Source of the DNA: Rhinocladiella similis | Lineage: Eukaryota > Ascomycota > Eurotiomycetes > Chaetothyriales > Herpotrichiellaceae | NCBI GenBank assembly: GCA_024082115.1 | Contig: JAMRYE010000010.1 | Coordinates: 2,976,001-3,040,000, forward strand | Direction: 5' to 3' | DNA length: 64,000 nucleotides | In this document: positions 22,222 to 33,100 of the stretch, in pieces | Layout of the letters: each line of letters opens with the position of its first letter | Position numbering within the stretch: the stretch's first letter is position 1 | Position numbers and translations under genes: made by a program | The notes under the pieces: generated by a model | What the model was told of the DNA's origin: nothing | The model's database searches: none | Seen by the model: the letters and a program-made list of their open reading frames with translations, nothing else

Positions 22222-23071
22222 ATGGCACAACTCGAGGGTAAAGTTATTGCAATCACCGGCGCAGGGTCCGGGATAGGTGCTGCGACGGCACGACTGGCGG
22301 CAGCGAGAGGGGCTTCTCTATCCCTGTGCGACATCAACGAAGACGCTCTGAACAAGGTCGTCTCAGAGCTGAAGGGAAAGGGCGTCAACGTAATCGGTCA
22401 GCGCGTCGACGTGTCCAACTCGGATAGCGTCGACGCCTGGACCGCAGCTACAGTCAAGCATTTCGGCAAGCTGGACGGCGCGGCCAACATCGCTGGAGTC
22501 GAGGCGTCGCCGGGCGGCAAGGTCTTTGCAAAGATTGTCGACATCACCAACGACCACTGGGACTTTATCATGGACATCAACCTGAAGGGACTGTTTTACT
22601 GTCTCCGTGCTCAGCTGCGGGTCATGGACCGAGGGGCTTCGATCCTGAACGTGGCCAGCATGGCGGGACTGATGGGTCGTCCGAACATCGCGGCGTATAG
22701 TACCAGTAAGCATGGAGTGGTTGGATTGACGAGAACGGCTGCAAAGGAGGTGGGCGAGCGGGGGATCCGCGTTAACGCGCTTGCACCGTAAGTTCCGATT
22801 GATATGCCTTGAGGGAAAAGGGAAGAGGAGAAGACTGACCTTGATACCTAACAACGAAACCAGGGGCCCAATTGAAACTCCAATGCTGGACAGGTTGAGA
22901 ACTGACGGTGGAACGAACAAACAACCTGTCACGGAAACTTACAAGACGCTGCCTCTGCAGAGGCTTGGTACACCGGACGATATGGCGAAGACCATCTGCT
23001 TTTCCCTGAGCGATGATGCTTCGTTCACTACCGGAGCGACCTTCTCGGCGGACGGTGGTGTCGCTTGTTAG
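22222..23071 (+). CDS. Classical short-chain dehydrogenase/reductase (SDR), two exons
   Basis: NAD(P)-dependent oxidoreductase of 257 residues, exons 22222-22787 and 22864-23071; the split codon restores NALAPGPIETPML. The Rossmann signature GAGSGIG is at 13-19, and CDIN at the end of the second strand has an Asp, which favours NAD over NADP. NIAG, the catalytic S146 (NVASMAG) and Y159-x3-K163 (YSTSK) are intact. The C-terminal ADGGVAC is the normal end of the family. Substrate is unknown. It is followed about 1 kb downstream by a 3-hydroxyacyl-CoA dehydrogenase on the same strand, which suggests but does not prove a shared beta-oxidation-like or aromatic-catabolism role. Confidence 0.92.
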
Positions 23072-24141
23072 AGGAAAGGAGTACCTTTAACCTGGACGGC
23101 TTTTCACTCCGTTTCTGGCTGAGACGCAGAGATGTATGTATGTACGTTCAGAACCAAAGCATGAGTCTAGTGTTATGTTGAATGGTATGTGATCTTTCGA
23201 CGGGTTGGAGAGTGAGAACTCTCTCTCTGGATATATACCGCCGACCATCTGGTGGCTAGGGTGGACCGGCATCAAAGTTGGCTGGTTTGCTTGGCTCATC
23301 TCGTTCCATAGGCATTTATCGCCTCCGTACTCCGTAGAGCCATAGTATCTACACGGGGAGGTGCACCCCAGGCGGATACCTTCGACCTTGGGCACGGATG
23401 CGAGCACTCTAACCTAATGACCCAGCCCGAGCGAAATTTGTGGATGCCATCGGATCCGGCCCGATGTGGAATGCTTCACGCGCGACAGAGTGATGTTTCA
23501 ACAATTGCTGTACTCCATTCAATGCCGTCTGCTGCTACCCTGGTATTTGGAGCTCTGATAGCCGACGTACTTGCAGCATAACCGAGGATATCTTTAGCGA
23601 TGCCTGACATTACTTCACGGCCTGTCTGAGGTCTTGAGGTTCGTGAAAGCACAGCCTCGTGGCCTCGTAACTTAGATAGCCACAGTACCCCGCACAGGGG
23701 GGGTCTCACTGGGGAGTTCGTGAAGCCAAGTCCCTCTTGTACTCTACTGTGAGTTCAATCTCCCACGGCTAGCGAAAGATAAGGGACATGGAGGATATGG
23801 AGTACCAACTAAATAGCTGACTGTTGTTTTGTTGACTGTCCAACTCGCTTCTCTCCCCGCGAATAATCCTCCCTCTGTTTGTTGTACGGAGTACAAACCG
23901 TTGCCGAGGCTTCGCAAAAAGACCTTTCAGCCACCAAGTACTCTGTCCTCCGTACCCGCGGATTGAGCCGTAAAGCTCTGTGTTTACAGTTGCGTCACTC
24001 GGTTCTCTCGCCTAGGAACTTTCATACTTTATTCCTGTGCTCAGCAAAGCTCTCGACAGCCGACGTTGAACCCACCCATCAATTCACTGCTCATCCTGAG
24101 AAACGTTTCCCCAAGATCCTTTGACGATCGTCGAGATAGAA
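23072..24141. other. Intergenic, no supported gene
   Basis: 1.07 kb between two genes on the plus strand. It carries two copies of the 9-mer TACTCCGTA/TACGGAGTA (23328-23336 and 23885-23893), the second inside the perfect palindromic context TTGTACGGAGTACAA-like. Confidence 0.45.
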
Positions 24142-25394
24142 ATGGACAAGACGCGCAAAGCCGTCACCATCCTCGGGGGTGGGACACAAGGTACAAGGCT
24201 AGCGTTCATGGTTGGTTTCTCCCTCCGCGCAATCACCTTGGGGAGCTACCCAAAGTTACAAAACTGACACCTTGAACAGTGGACGAAAAAGGGACGACCG
24301 GTCTATCTCGTCGACCGGAATGAGCAGCAGCTCGAGAGAGCCAGAAAAGGCATCGATGACCTGAGATCTCAGCTGCAAAGCCTCTGGGCTACCTCGACAC
24401 ACTGGGGCGAAGTCATCGCCACCCCTCCCAAGGATCTGGAGCAAGCCGCGTCAAAGTCATGGCTGGTCCTCGAAGTATGTGTTTTCATGTCCCCATCGAA
24501 CCACACGTTCCGCCGAATACCGACTTATACGTGATTACTCAAGTGCGTTCCCGAATCGCTCAAGCTCAAACGAAGCGTGGTTCGGGAATTGGACCAGATT
24601 GCAAGCCTGGACACGATCGTTGCGTCCAATTCCAGTAGCTACACAATCGAAGAGATTCTAGAAGACCAGAAGTTGAAGCACGATGATCGCTTCGCGAGTT
24701 TACATTCGTGTACGTACACTACACCTCCCCTGGATTTTCGATCCTTTGCCCGAACTGGCTCGAGACGAGTGCGCTGACGCAACTCACAGACTGGCCGCCG
24801 GAAACATCAGGTAAGTCAAGAACGTGGCTTCGGGCTTGAGGCGCATCAGCTGATTACGACCCATGTGAAGCAATCGAAGTCATGGGCTCGAGTAAAACGA
24901 GGCCCGAAATCATCACCCGCCTGATGGAAGAGACGAAGAAGCACGGCTTCTCACCGTTTCACGTTCGGAAGACGTCTACAGGGTACATCTACAATCGGTA
25001 AGTAGGACCGCCGCCGCCGCCGCCGCATGCACGCAGAGCCCTCCATCATGGAGGATTGAAGAGAGGAGATTACGTTGCTGACGGAGTATGGGTTCGTGGT
25101 TGTTGCAGGATATGGGCCGCGATCAAGCGAGAAGCCCTCTTGACCTTATCAGAGGGCGTCGCAACCCCGGAAGAAATCGACGCCATCTTCAAAGACGTAT
25201 TGAAGACACCCAAAGGACCATGCGAGCAGATGGACGTGGTCGGGCTAGACGTTGTTCGTGATATCGAGCAACACTATGCGGACGTGAGACCTGGGATCCC
25301 GGAACAACCCCGAACGTATCTGCAGCAAATGATAGACCAAGGCAAGCTTGGGGTGAAGTCGGGCACTGGATTTTATCAGTATGATAAGAAATGA
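24142..25394 (+). CDS. 3-hydroxyacyl-CoA dehydrogenase, six exons including a 21-nt microexon
   Basis: NAD-dependent enzyme oxidising 3-hydroxyacyl-CoA to 3-oxoacyl-CoA. The exons are 24142-24210, 24280-24474, 24544-24709, 24790-24810, 24871-24997 and 25109-25394, giving 287 residues. The N-terminal Rossmann domain has GGGTQG at 12-17 and the acidic YLVDRN. The catalytic region reads SLHSYWPPETSAIEVMG, where H142 and E153 match the His-Glu dyad, and GYIYNRI supplies the conserved Asn at 192. The C-terminal HCDH domain ends LGVKSGTGFYQYDKK. The fourth exon is only 21 nt, supplying two bases of Tyr144, WPPETS and the first base of Ala151; without it the active-site loop is lost. It resembles the short fungal 3HCDH forms found in accessory metabolism more than mitochondrial HADH. 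A GCC run lies in the fifth intron. Confidence 0.9.
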
Positions 25395-25653
25395 AAAGCA
25401 CATGTCACAAGTGTTCGTAACTCAATTTGTGTCGATCGTGCTGTGTGTGCGTATGTGCCTAAGGAATTGGTAATTTTCGAGCCCATGCGTGGATAACCGT
25501 GCGCATTGTTCATGCCTAGACAGCCAGACCTCTCTCCATCGCTCCCATGAATCCCTCAGCACTCCAGTCAAATGCAGTGATACCTTATGTACAATGGTGA
25601 AATGACGCCGGCAGAGTAATCTCGTTCTCCGTGATTGGGACATGTGCGCTCGC

Positions 25654-26312
25654 TCATATCTTCACAGCCTTCGCCTTGCCTTCTAGCGGTTGATAGATGC
25701 CCGCGACCGCATCCTCTTTCATTACCGTGTAGTCGAGAATGACAGAACCCACGGCCAGAGCCAAGCTGATGGCCGAGAACGAATACATGGCCTTGTACAA
25801 CCGACACACCATGACACCCATGGACGTCTCCCATACCTTGATGCTGCACGTGTGCGACAGAACCATCTTGTTCAATCTCCATGATAACACGCCGAACGCG
25901 GCACACCAGAGGCTGAGGATGACGAGGTGTACGAACAGGTTGAGCCGCGCAGAAACCTGGAACACTCTATGTCGGAAGATGGCCACGATCTGGTCCAGTA
26001 GAGCAATGCATGCGACGACGAGGACCTGTCAATGAAACATCATCGTCCCGTTAGCCTGTGGTCACTAGGCCGATCCACGCCCGCAAACCCGCTGAGACAA
26101 AGCACTCTGAAAAAGGGATGCCTACTTACAAAAATGAGTTCCGTGGGCGCAGACATATTGTCCATCCTCAAATAGTGGACAAAGTATGCTAGAATACCCA
26201 GCACGATGGCTCCCGACACAACGTTTGCGGCGCCCAAGATCGGCGTCACTGGGTACGGGTATAGCGAGGCCCTTTGGCGGTCTTTGTCGGCGACTTGAGT
26301 GATGAGAGGCAT
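25654..26312 (-). CDS. Four-TM MARVEL-type membrane protein, two exons
   Basis: The exons are 26312-26130 and 26025-25654, phase 0, giving 184 residues. Four hydrophobic segments are visible: about 24-46 (ILGAANVVSGAIVLGILAYF), 57-79 (ELIFVVLVVACIALLDQIVA), 88-110 (LFVHLVILSLWCAAFGVLSW) and 140-162 (SFSAISLALAVGSVILDY). The spacing and the polar loop between the third and fourth segments fit the fungal membrane-associating (MARVEL) domain seen in Nce102-like proteins. Those proteins act at plasma-membrane eisosomes; the role here is inferred. The leader contains a short GAA run (26418-26437 region). It converges with the 3-hydroxyacyl-CoA dehydrogenase gene. Confidence 0.75.
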
Positions 26313-27862
26313 GGCTGCGTTGTTGCGTCGTTGCGCCGTCCTTTGAGTGGTGGTGTGCTCGAGAGAGAGGCTTGCGGTCCAGAGCGCAGTTAACGACAAT
26401 GGAGGGAATGATGAGCAAAAGAAGAAGAAGAAGAAGAACACTCCTCTTCCACAGAGGACGGAGTACCAATGCGCAAGAGACGAAAAGAGACTCGACGGGG
26501 AACCTACCGTATGTATGGAGGCGACAATTCCTTTACCGGTCAGGGAGGACCTGGCTAGGTAGTAGGAGGATGATTGATTACTTTGCCTCAAAACCAGTAA
26601 GCACACTAGTATCGACCGGTGAATCTAGAGCTGGACCCATGAAATTGTCATGGTCAACTTACCGCTTCCTCGTATGAACTGGGGTGCGAGTAGCCGCATG
26701 ATGTGCATGTGCTTATTAGTCGTCCCTCTGTCTGGGCGAGCAGGCCTTTAAAAATAGACAGGTCCTTATGTAAGGTAGCGAATCTCCACACTATTCAGAC
26801 GGGGACAACGGGCAGTGTTGACTGAGGCTGATAGAAGGCCGGGATCCTTTTGACTAGTAACTAGCTCTTACAATAAACAACGGTGTCCCTCCGTTCAAAC
26901 ACCTTCAATGGCCAGAATCCGCATTCAGTACGGAGTAATGGGCCATGCTATGAACTAACACCACTACTGCAGTGAGTTAGGGCGATGCTGGCGATCCTGT
27001 CCAAATTTTCTTGTCATCCTCTCCACGTTAACGAGTCTTTGTTGTACTGTACAGCATTGTACTGTACCCGTTGCCTTTGTGGCTGCTTACATCGACGCAT
27101 TGGGGGCCTTGGACCCACTATCATACCTAGGACTGAGAACATCCTCGACACAGACACAACCCAAGATCCCGTACCACGATCCTTTCCTGAACAGAATCTG
27201 GAGCTCGCACTTTCGCCAATCTTGATTTGATCAACATTTGCCTCTCGTGGCACTCCTTGCTATATCGGTCCTCGGTCCTACGAGGGTAACTAACTAACCA
27301 TCAGCACGAGATTAACTCGACAATCCTTCCCTTCCATCAAGATCCCATCCATTTGCCAGCCGGCATTATGGCGCGGTGCCGTCCATACCAACACACTTCA
27401 CTCCGTTGTACCCGTGGCTGTTGTACCGCTAAACGATGCCTTACTCACTGGAGGAATAGCTTGGCCCTTTCCTTTGGCGCTGTCTATCTCTGTGCATGCT
27501 CCCATGCCCGCGCTTGTCATGCTTACTCGGCACTGTACAGTAAATAGACAGGCAATCTATCTAGGATTGGGGATGTAGCTAAGGCTGAGGCTGAGGCTAA
27601 GCTCCGGGTCGGAGAAAGGACCCAATTCCACGGAGCGATAAGTCGGTGGCCCATCGATGGTCACAAATTATGGCCGGGGCGATGAACTTGTTGCGGGTCA
27701 CCGAATCTTCTCCATCCACATGAATTGATCATTAATCGTCAGCACAACCGTATGGAGTACACTGTACACCGTACCGTGTACAGCCCAGACGAGACCCAAT
27801 TCAGAGGCTGACAATTTTGGCATTTGCCAACGGCAAGTGGAAATGAGAAGGTCCGCTGGGGT

Positions 27863-27864
<2 letters not shown>

Positions 27865-27897
<33 letters not shown>
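27865..27897 (+). repeat. (GT)16 microsatellite
   Basis: Uninterrupted GT dinucleotides over 33 bp, about 340 bp upstream of the cupin start codon. Confidence 0.95.
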
Positions 27898-27899
<2 letters not shown>

Positions 27900-28152
27900 A
27901 ATAATCAAGAATACTTTTCTTGCCATCCGTCAGCAATGGTGCGGCCATCCAGAAAATTGTGTATATATCCTGCAGGGTAAGACGTTGTCGAAGAAAAGGT
28001 CAGTCAGTCACTCAGAACAACCATACAAACCACATCAACACAACATCCATTCGTTTTGGGCACAAGCATACCATCCCAATCCAATCCATACCATTCCCAC
28101 CTCAACCCAGCAGCACACTTTGCAACCAATCAATCAATCCATACTCACCCGA

Positions 28153-28156
<4 letters not shown>

Positions 28157-28219
<63 letters not shown>
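28157..28219 (+). repeat. (TC)31 microsatellite in cupin leader
   Basis: An uninterrupted TC tract of 63 bp ending 15 bp before the cupin start codon. It is therefore probably transcribed, and gives a pure pyrimidine leader on the sense strand. Confidence 0.95.
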
Positions 28220-28223
<4 letters not shown>

Positions 28224-28234
28224 TTGTCATCTTA

Positions 28235-29032
28235 ATGAAATCAACCACCATGCTCCATCTCGCAGCATACATCATGATGCCCTGGGCCGGCCTCGCCGCC
28301 CCCACACCCGACACCAGCTCAACCACCGCCAGCTCTGGCTCAACACACGTCGCATTGAATTCGACCAGTCTCGGTCCCGGCGTCGCCATCTCCTCTGACC
28401 GCGCCGGCAACCAAGACCTGATCAACTCCCTCCTCCAGGCCCCGACGGCCGCCGACCGTCTCAACCTCCTCCCCAACGCCAGCGACCACCTGTACGACTT
28501 CAACAACCCACCGCTCAGCTCGGCCATCACGACCGGCAACGGAGGGCACACCGTCAAGGCCGACCGCAAGGACTTCCCTGCCCTGATAGGCAACGGCGTC
28601 AGCATGACCCTCGGCTTCATCGGTCCCTGCGGCTTCAACACCCCGCACACGCACCCTCGCTCCGCCGAGATCAACGTCGTCGTCGAGGGCTCCCTGGGGA
28701 CCGAGTACGTCCTCGAGAACGGCGCCCCCCTGATCCGCAACCGCCTCGACAAGTACCAGATGACCGTCTTCCCCCAGGGCTCCATCCACACCGAGTGGAA
28801 CCCAGACTGCACCGACGCCGTCTTCGTCGCCGGCTTCGCCTCCGAGGACCCAGGCGTCCAACAGTCGGCGCAGAGACTGTACGATCTCGACGACGACGTT
28901 TTGCAAGCTGCCTTCGCCAACGACTTCACCTTTGACGGCCGCGACATTGACCAGTTCAGGAACCTCATCCCCGCGAACGTGGCCAACGGCGTCGAATCTT
29001 GTCTGGCCAAGTGTGGAATTTCGAAGCGATGA
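28235..29032 (+). CDS. Secreted germin/spherulin-like cupin
   Basis: The 265-residue product starts at MKSTTMLHLAAYIMM. A hydrophobic signal peptide covers about 1-22 (..GLAAPTP). The cupin core has both motifs: GFNTPHTHPRSAEINVVVEG with ligands H138, H140 and E145, and FPQGSIHTEWN with H185, so a complete metal site (Mn or Fe) is expected. A CLAKC pair lies at the C terminus. Family members include plant germins and Physarum spherulin 1; fungal members are extracellular or wall proteins of mostly unknown activity. The start codon is only 15 bp after a (TC)31 tract. No introns are seen. Confidence 0.88.
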   Translation: MKSTTMLHLAAYIMMPWAGLAAPTPDTSSTTASSGSTHVALNSTSLGPGVAISSDRAGNQDLINSLLQAPTAADRLNLLPNASDHLYDFNNPPLSSAITTGNGGHTVKADRKDFPALIGNGVSMTLGFIGPCGFNTPHTHPRSAEINVVVEGSLGTEYVLENGAPLIRNRLDKYQMTVFPQGSIHTEWNPDCTDAVFVAGFASEDPGVQQSAQRLYDLDDDVLQAAFANDFTFDGRDIDQFRNLIPANVANGVESCLAKCGISKR

Positions 29033-30140
29033 TCCCTCTCTGCTTTTGTCCTTTTTGTTTGCTTTTTCTTCCTTTTCTTATCTTTTCGTCGTCTATCTTT
29101 GAAAGCTCATCCAAGGGATAATGAGAATGCAATGTACATACATACATATACACTTAGACTCAAGTGGCCAATGTTTAATGTTTACAACAAACCCTCACCT
29201 TCAATTTTCCCGTTCTCCTCGCAGAGATATATCTCAAGCATTAGTCGTGGGTCGAGTTCAAGTCTTAGCAGGTGTTGCCGATTTGGAGGGTGTAATCCAA
29301 ACAAACCTCCCTGGCATTGACTGAATATTCGCATAGGCTCCGTCGTGACCTCAAATTCCCCCCGTAGTGATCCATGGTGGAAGATGTGTACATGTGGACG
29401 TGTGCGAGAGGGAAGAGAGAGGGGGAGAGAAGGCATGAAGTCGCATTTGTCTTCTTGATCGTACGAACTCATACGGATACGAGGGTGAGATTCCGAGGCA
29501 CCCTGCAGTATGTCTAGTCAATTTTTTTGAAACAGAAAGCTCGTGTCGTTCGTGTCATCTACTCCGTATATACTCCATAATTTTGGCCGGGGGCGAGTCG
29601 AGGAGAGAGCGAGAGAGAGAAGGGCAAATAGCAAAGCGCTTAGTGAAACAACTCCGACATTCACGTTCTACTGCCTCTCGTACGTTGTACCACATACATC
29701 AGCTGGAAATCAAGGAGTAAACATGTCGAATGCAAAAAGAATGTGCATTGCTTAATCAAGACCTATCTATACCAAAGGTAACGATGGATATGATAAACGA
29801 AAAAAGGGGGTATCTCAACTCCGCAAAAGACTATAATCGTCAGTAAGTAACACTTTCAACCCAACAGTGCTGACAACAAAAACATCCAAAACCGACTCTT
29901 GAATGCTTTGCGTAACTCAATTTGCGCTTGCTCATTCGCTTGCTGAGAACAAATAAATATGTTGGCACAGCCACAGGCCGCATCGTCGCCATTACAAAGA
30001 CTAGGCCTTGAGTGAAAGACTGTGGATAAGAAAAAACAACAGCGAAAAATAATGTCTCCATCGCAGGGTACCCAACCGGCCTGAGGAGTATCACCTCGTT
30101 TCTCAACACTTATTTGCACCCCAAACACCCGTCATCTAAC
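29033..30140. other. Intergenic between convergent cupin and coiled-coil genes
   Basis: 1.1 kb, with one TACTCCGTA at 29560-29568 and GA-rich patches near 29410-29430 and 29600-29625. No gene is seen. Confidence 0.45.
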
Positions 30141-33100
30141 TCACTCATCGCCTTGCTCTTCAACGTCAACCGTGGTTGTTGTGGTATCATCAACCTTGTT
30201 CAACGTTCTTGCCATCTTCTGATGATCATCAAACATCTCGTCACTTAGCTCACTCAATTGCTTGATCTCTTCGTGGATTCCCGCCAATTGACCGGCTATA
30301 TTGCGTTTAGAAGCTGTCGGGGTTGACTCGACGGGCGGGGCAGATGATGATTCGTCAGAGTGTACAGCAGCATCGTTGCCCTGGGAGGCGACATCTCCTC
30401 CTCTCAGGCCACTAGCAGAGGTTTCACCCGCAGAACCACTTGGTTGTTCTTCTGCAGGTGCCGCATCTTCAGGAGTAGCCCATTTGCTTGACTCAAGACC
30501 CTTTGGACCTCTTGGTGTGAGCGGGTTGATTGATTTTCTTCGCGGGCTGCGGCTCTTTGCCCGAGGTTTAGGACTTGGCAAAACGACTTCCTTTTGAGCC
30601 TGTTTGAGCCTGTTGACTTCTGTTTGGGCGGCGTCAGCCATACCTCGTTGTGTCTCGACTTCGAGCATGGCTCCATCCAATTCGGCCTCCAGCGACGCAA
30701 TGGATTTCTTGGCATCTTCGAGATCCGCCTTGATGTTCTGAAGCTCCGTCGCACTTGGCATGTCTTCAGCGCCTTTCTTAACCTCGTTCAACTCTGTATA
30801 GAGTTTCTCGATCTTGTCGTCATATTCGACCTGGGTCTCGCGTATCGCTTTCTCGTGCCTATCGTGCAACTCCTCTAGGGAGGATTGTGCTTGAACATAT
30901 TGGCTTCTCAATTCCTCAAATTGGACAGGGTCTGGGCGTTCTTCAGCAGACTTCCTCACCGCATCGAGTTCCTGCTTCACTGCTGCCATGGAAGCTTCAT
31001 GAGATTCGATCGCCGCTGCCATTTCCTGCTGATGCTTTTTTTCAAGCAGCTCAATCTGCTGGCGAGACTGTGTGAGCTGATCCCTCAAATTGTCAAGCTC
31101 GGTGGTGTCCTTTGGTGCTTCGGCGGCCTGTCGGGTAACGTCTAAATCTGCCTGCAGCTTCGCAAGTTCCGCTTCATGCTCAGATATTAGAGACTCGATT
31201 GCGTCCGCATGGTCCGTCGTGGTCTGCGTGAGGCGGGCACTAGTGGCCGCGTTTGTCGCTTCAAGTTGGTCCACTTGAGATTTCCATTGGCTCTCCAGCG
31301 TTTTCATGATTTCGTCCATTTGGGTATCATGCACTTCTTTCATTTTCCTCTCCAACTCCTCGTGCTGCAGCTTGCTCTTTTCCTGGTCAGCTTCTTTTGA
31401 CTTGGCATGCTCCTCCATGATTCTGTCAAGAGCCTGCTGATGTTCCTTCTCCAGGGTGGCTTGGAGCTCTGCCAGTGCTTTTTCGTGCTCGGAACGGAGA
31501 TTCTCGAGCTGTTCCTGAGACTTGGCCTGCAGGGCATGCTTGACCTCAGCCAGGGTCTGGTCATGGTTGGACTGAACAGTCATCATCTGGGTGGACTTCT
31601 CGGCTACTTTCTGCACTGCCATCGACAATTCTTGATCCATCTTTTCGAGCGCTTCGGCGTGCTCTTGTTCCTTGGATTTGCTCTCCTCGTCCATCGATTG
31701 CAGGATACCCTTCAAGCTTTGGAGTTGAAACCGGGTGCCTTCTAAATCTGACTTTAGAGAGTTCGCCTGTAGTTCGAGCTGTCGCTTTTCTTCTACCAGT
31801 GAAGCACATGCGTCCTCGATCGCTTTTTCTTGACTGGCTTTTGCGTTAGATTCGGCCTCTTTCAGAAGCTCGGCATGGCTGGATTTTAGAGACTCGATGG
31901 CCTCAGTATGACGAGAGCCAATCTCTGCTTCCAGTGTCTGGATTTGCTCAGTGTGCTCGGCTTTGCTAGACTCAAAGACGGTCTGGGCGGATCTGAGCTT
32001 TGCCTCCAATTCCTTGATACTGTTGGCATGGGACTCACTAAGAGCACTCATAGCAACCTCTTGGTCCAAAACCCGTCGTCTCTCCATCTCGGCTAGTTCC
32101 TCGGCGTGCCCAGCCTTTACGTTCGACAATTCTGCTTCGACTGCGTTCAGCTGCTGCTCAAGCTGTCGGACACGCTCTACGTGAGTCTTTTCGGTTTCTC
32201 CAACTGCTCTCTGGTGACTTTCTTCAGCCGCAACCTTCACCCGGTCGAGCTCTGCTACATGGCCAGCTTCGAGTGTTTCCAGGTCAGCCAAAGATGCCTT
32301 CATTTGTTCTTCTAGCTGTTGAATCTGGGTGGCATGACTCTTCTTGAGAGTCGAGATTTCTTTCTGAGAAGAATGGACTTTCTCCTCCAGTTGTTTCATC
32401 TCACCAGTATGGGTCACCTTAAGCCCCGCAATCTCCTCTCCGTGCTTTGCCAATGCCTCAGAACGAGCTTGTTGTAATTCTTTGTCATAAGTAGCCTTCA
32501 AACGAGCCAGTTCCTCTTTGGCAGTGCTGCTTTCTAACTCATGGGTTTGGAGAAGCTTCTCGTGCCGGTCGAGCGCTTCAACAAGGGCAGTCTTGGCCTC
32601 ATCCAGTTGGCTTTGCAGCGTCGATATATTCTTGTCGTGATCGCCTTTCGTAGAACTAGCCTGTTCCAGGGACTTCTGAAGTTCTGCCTGCAGAGCGTCC
32701 AGTTTGCTAGTATGGTCAGCTTTGACCTCTTGGAGTTCGACCTTGGCTTTGCTGAGATCCTCGGCCGACTGGCTCAATGATTCTTCTAGTTGACTCTTGT
32801 GCGTCTCTTCCGCGTCCTGCAGGCGTTGTTTGGTATCATTCAACTGATTCTCGATTTCTCGGATCGACTCCAAATGTGTGTTTTGTGCCGCTGCGAGATC
32901 ATCAACTTTTTGCTGCTCAAGAATTTGAAGCTTTTCTTGCAACTCCGCTATCACCGTGGACTGAGACTCGCTCTCCCCGTCCTTTGCCTGCTCCAAATCG
33001 ACCAGTTGCTTCTTCAGAGATTGCATTTCTTGACCCTGTGGACACGTTTCCTCATTGATCCTTGCAAGAGATTCCTCGCGTTCTTCAATCTGCTTTTGTT

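Larger units (their letters stand above)
26313..28234. promoter_or_regulatory. Long divergent intergenic region upstream of cupin gene
   Basis: 1.9 kb between head-to-head genes. It holds a copy of TACGGAGTA at 26929-26937, a run of GGCTGA/GGCTAA units near 27580-27600, a (GT)16 tract and a (TC)31 tract. No gene is supported. Confidence 0.5.

Noticed and set aside
22222..25394. SDR plus 3-hydroxyacyl-CoA dehydrogenase plus neighbours as a biosynthetic gene cluster
   Set aside because: There is no backbone enzyme (PKS, NRPS, terpene synthase), transporter or P450 in the window, and housekeeping genes are interleaved.
28102..29010. A 302-codon minus-strand frame opposite the cupin gene
   Set aside because: It is the antisense of a GC-rich coding sequence with a complete cupin motif on the plus strand; it has no domain and runs into the TC microsatellite (as a Glu-Arg repeat).
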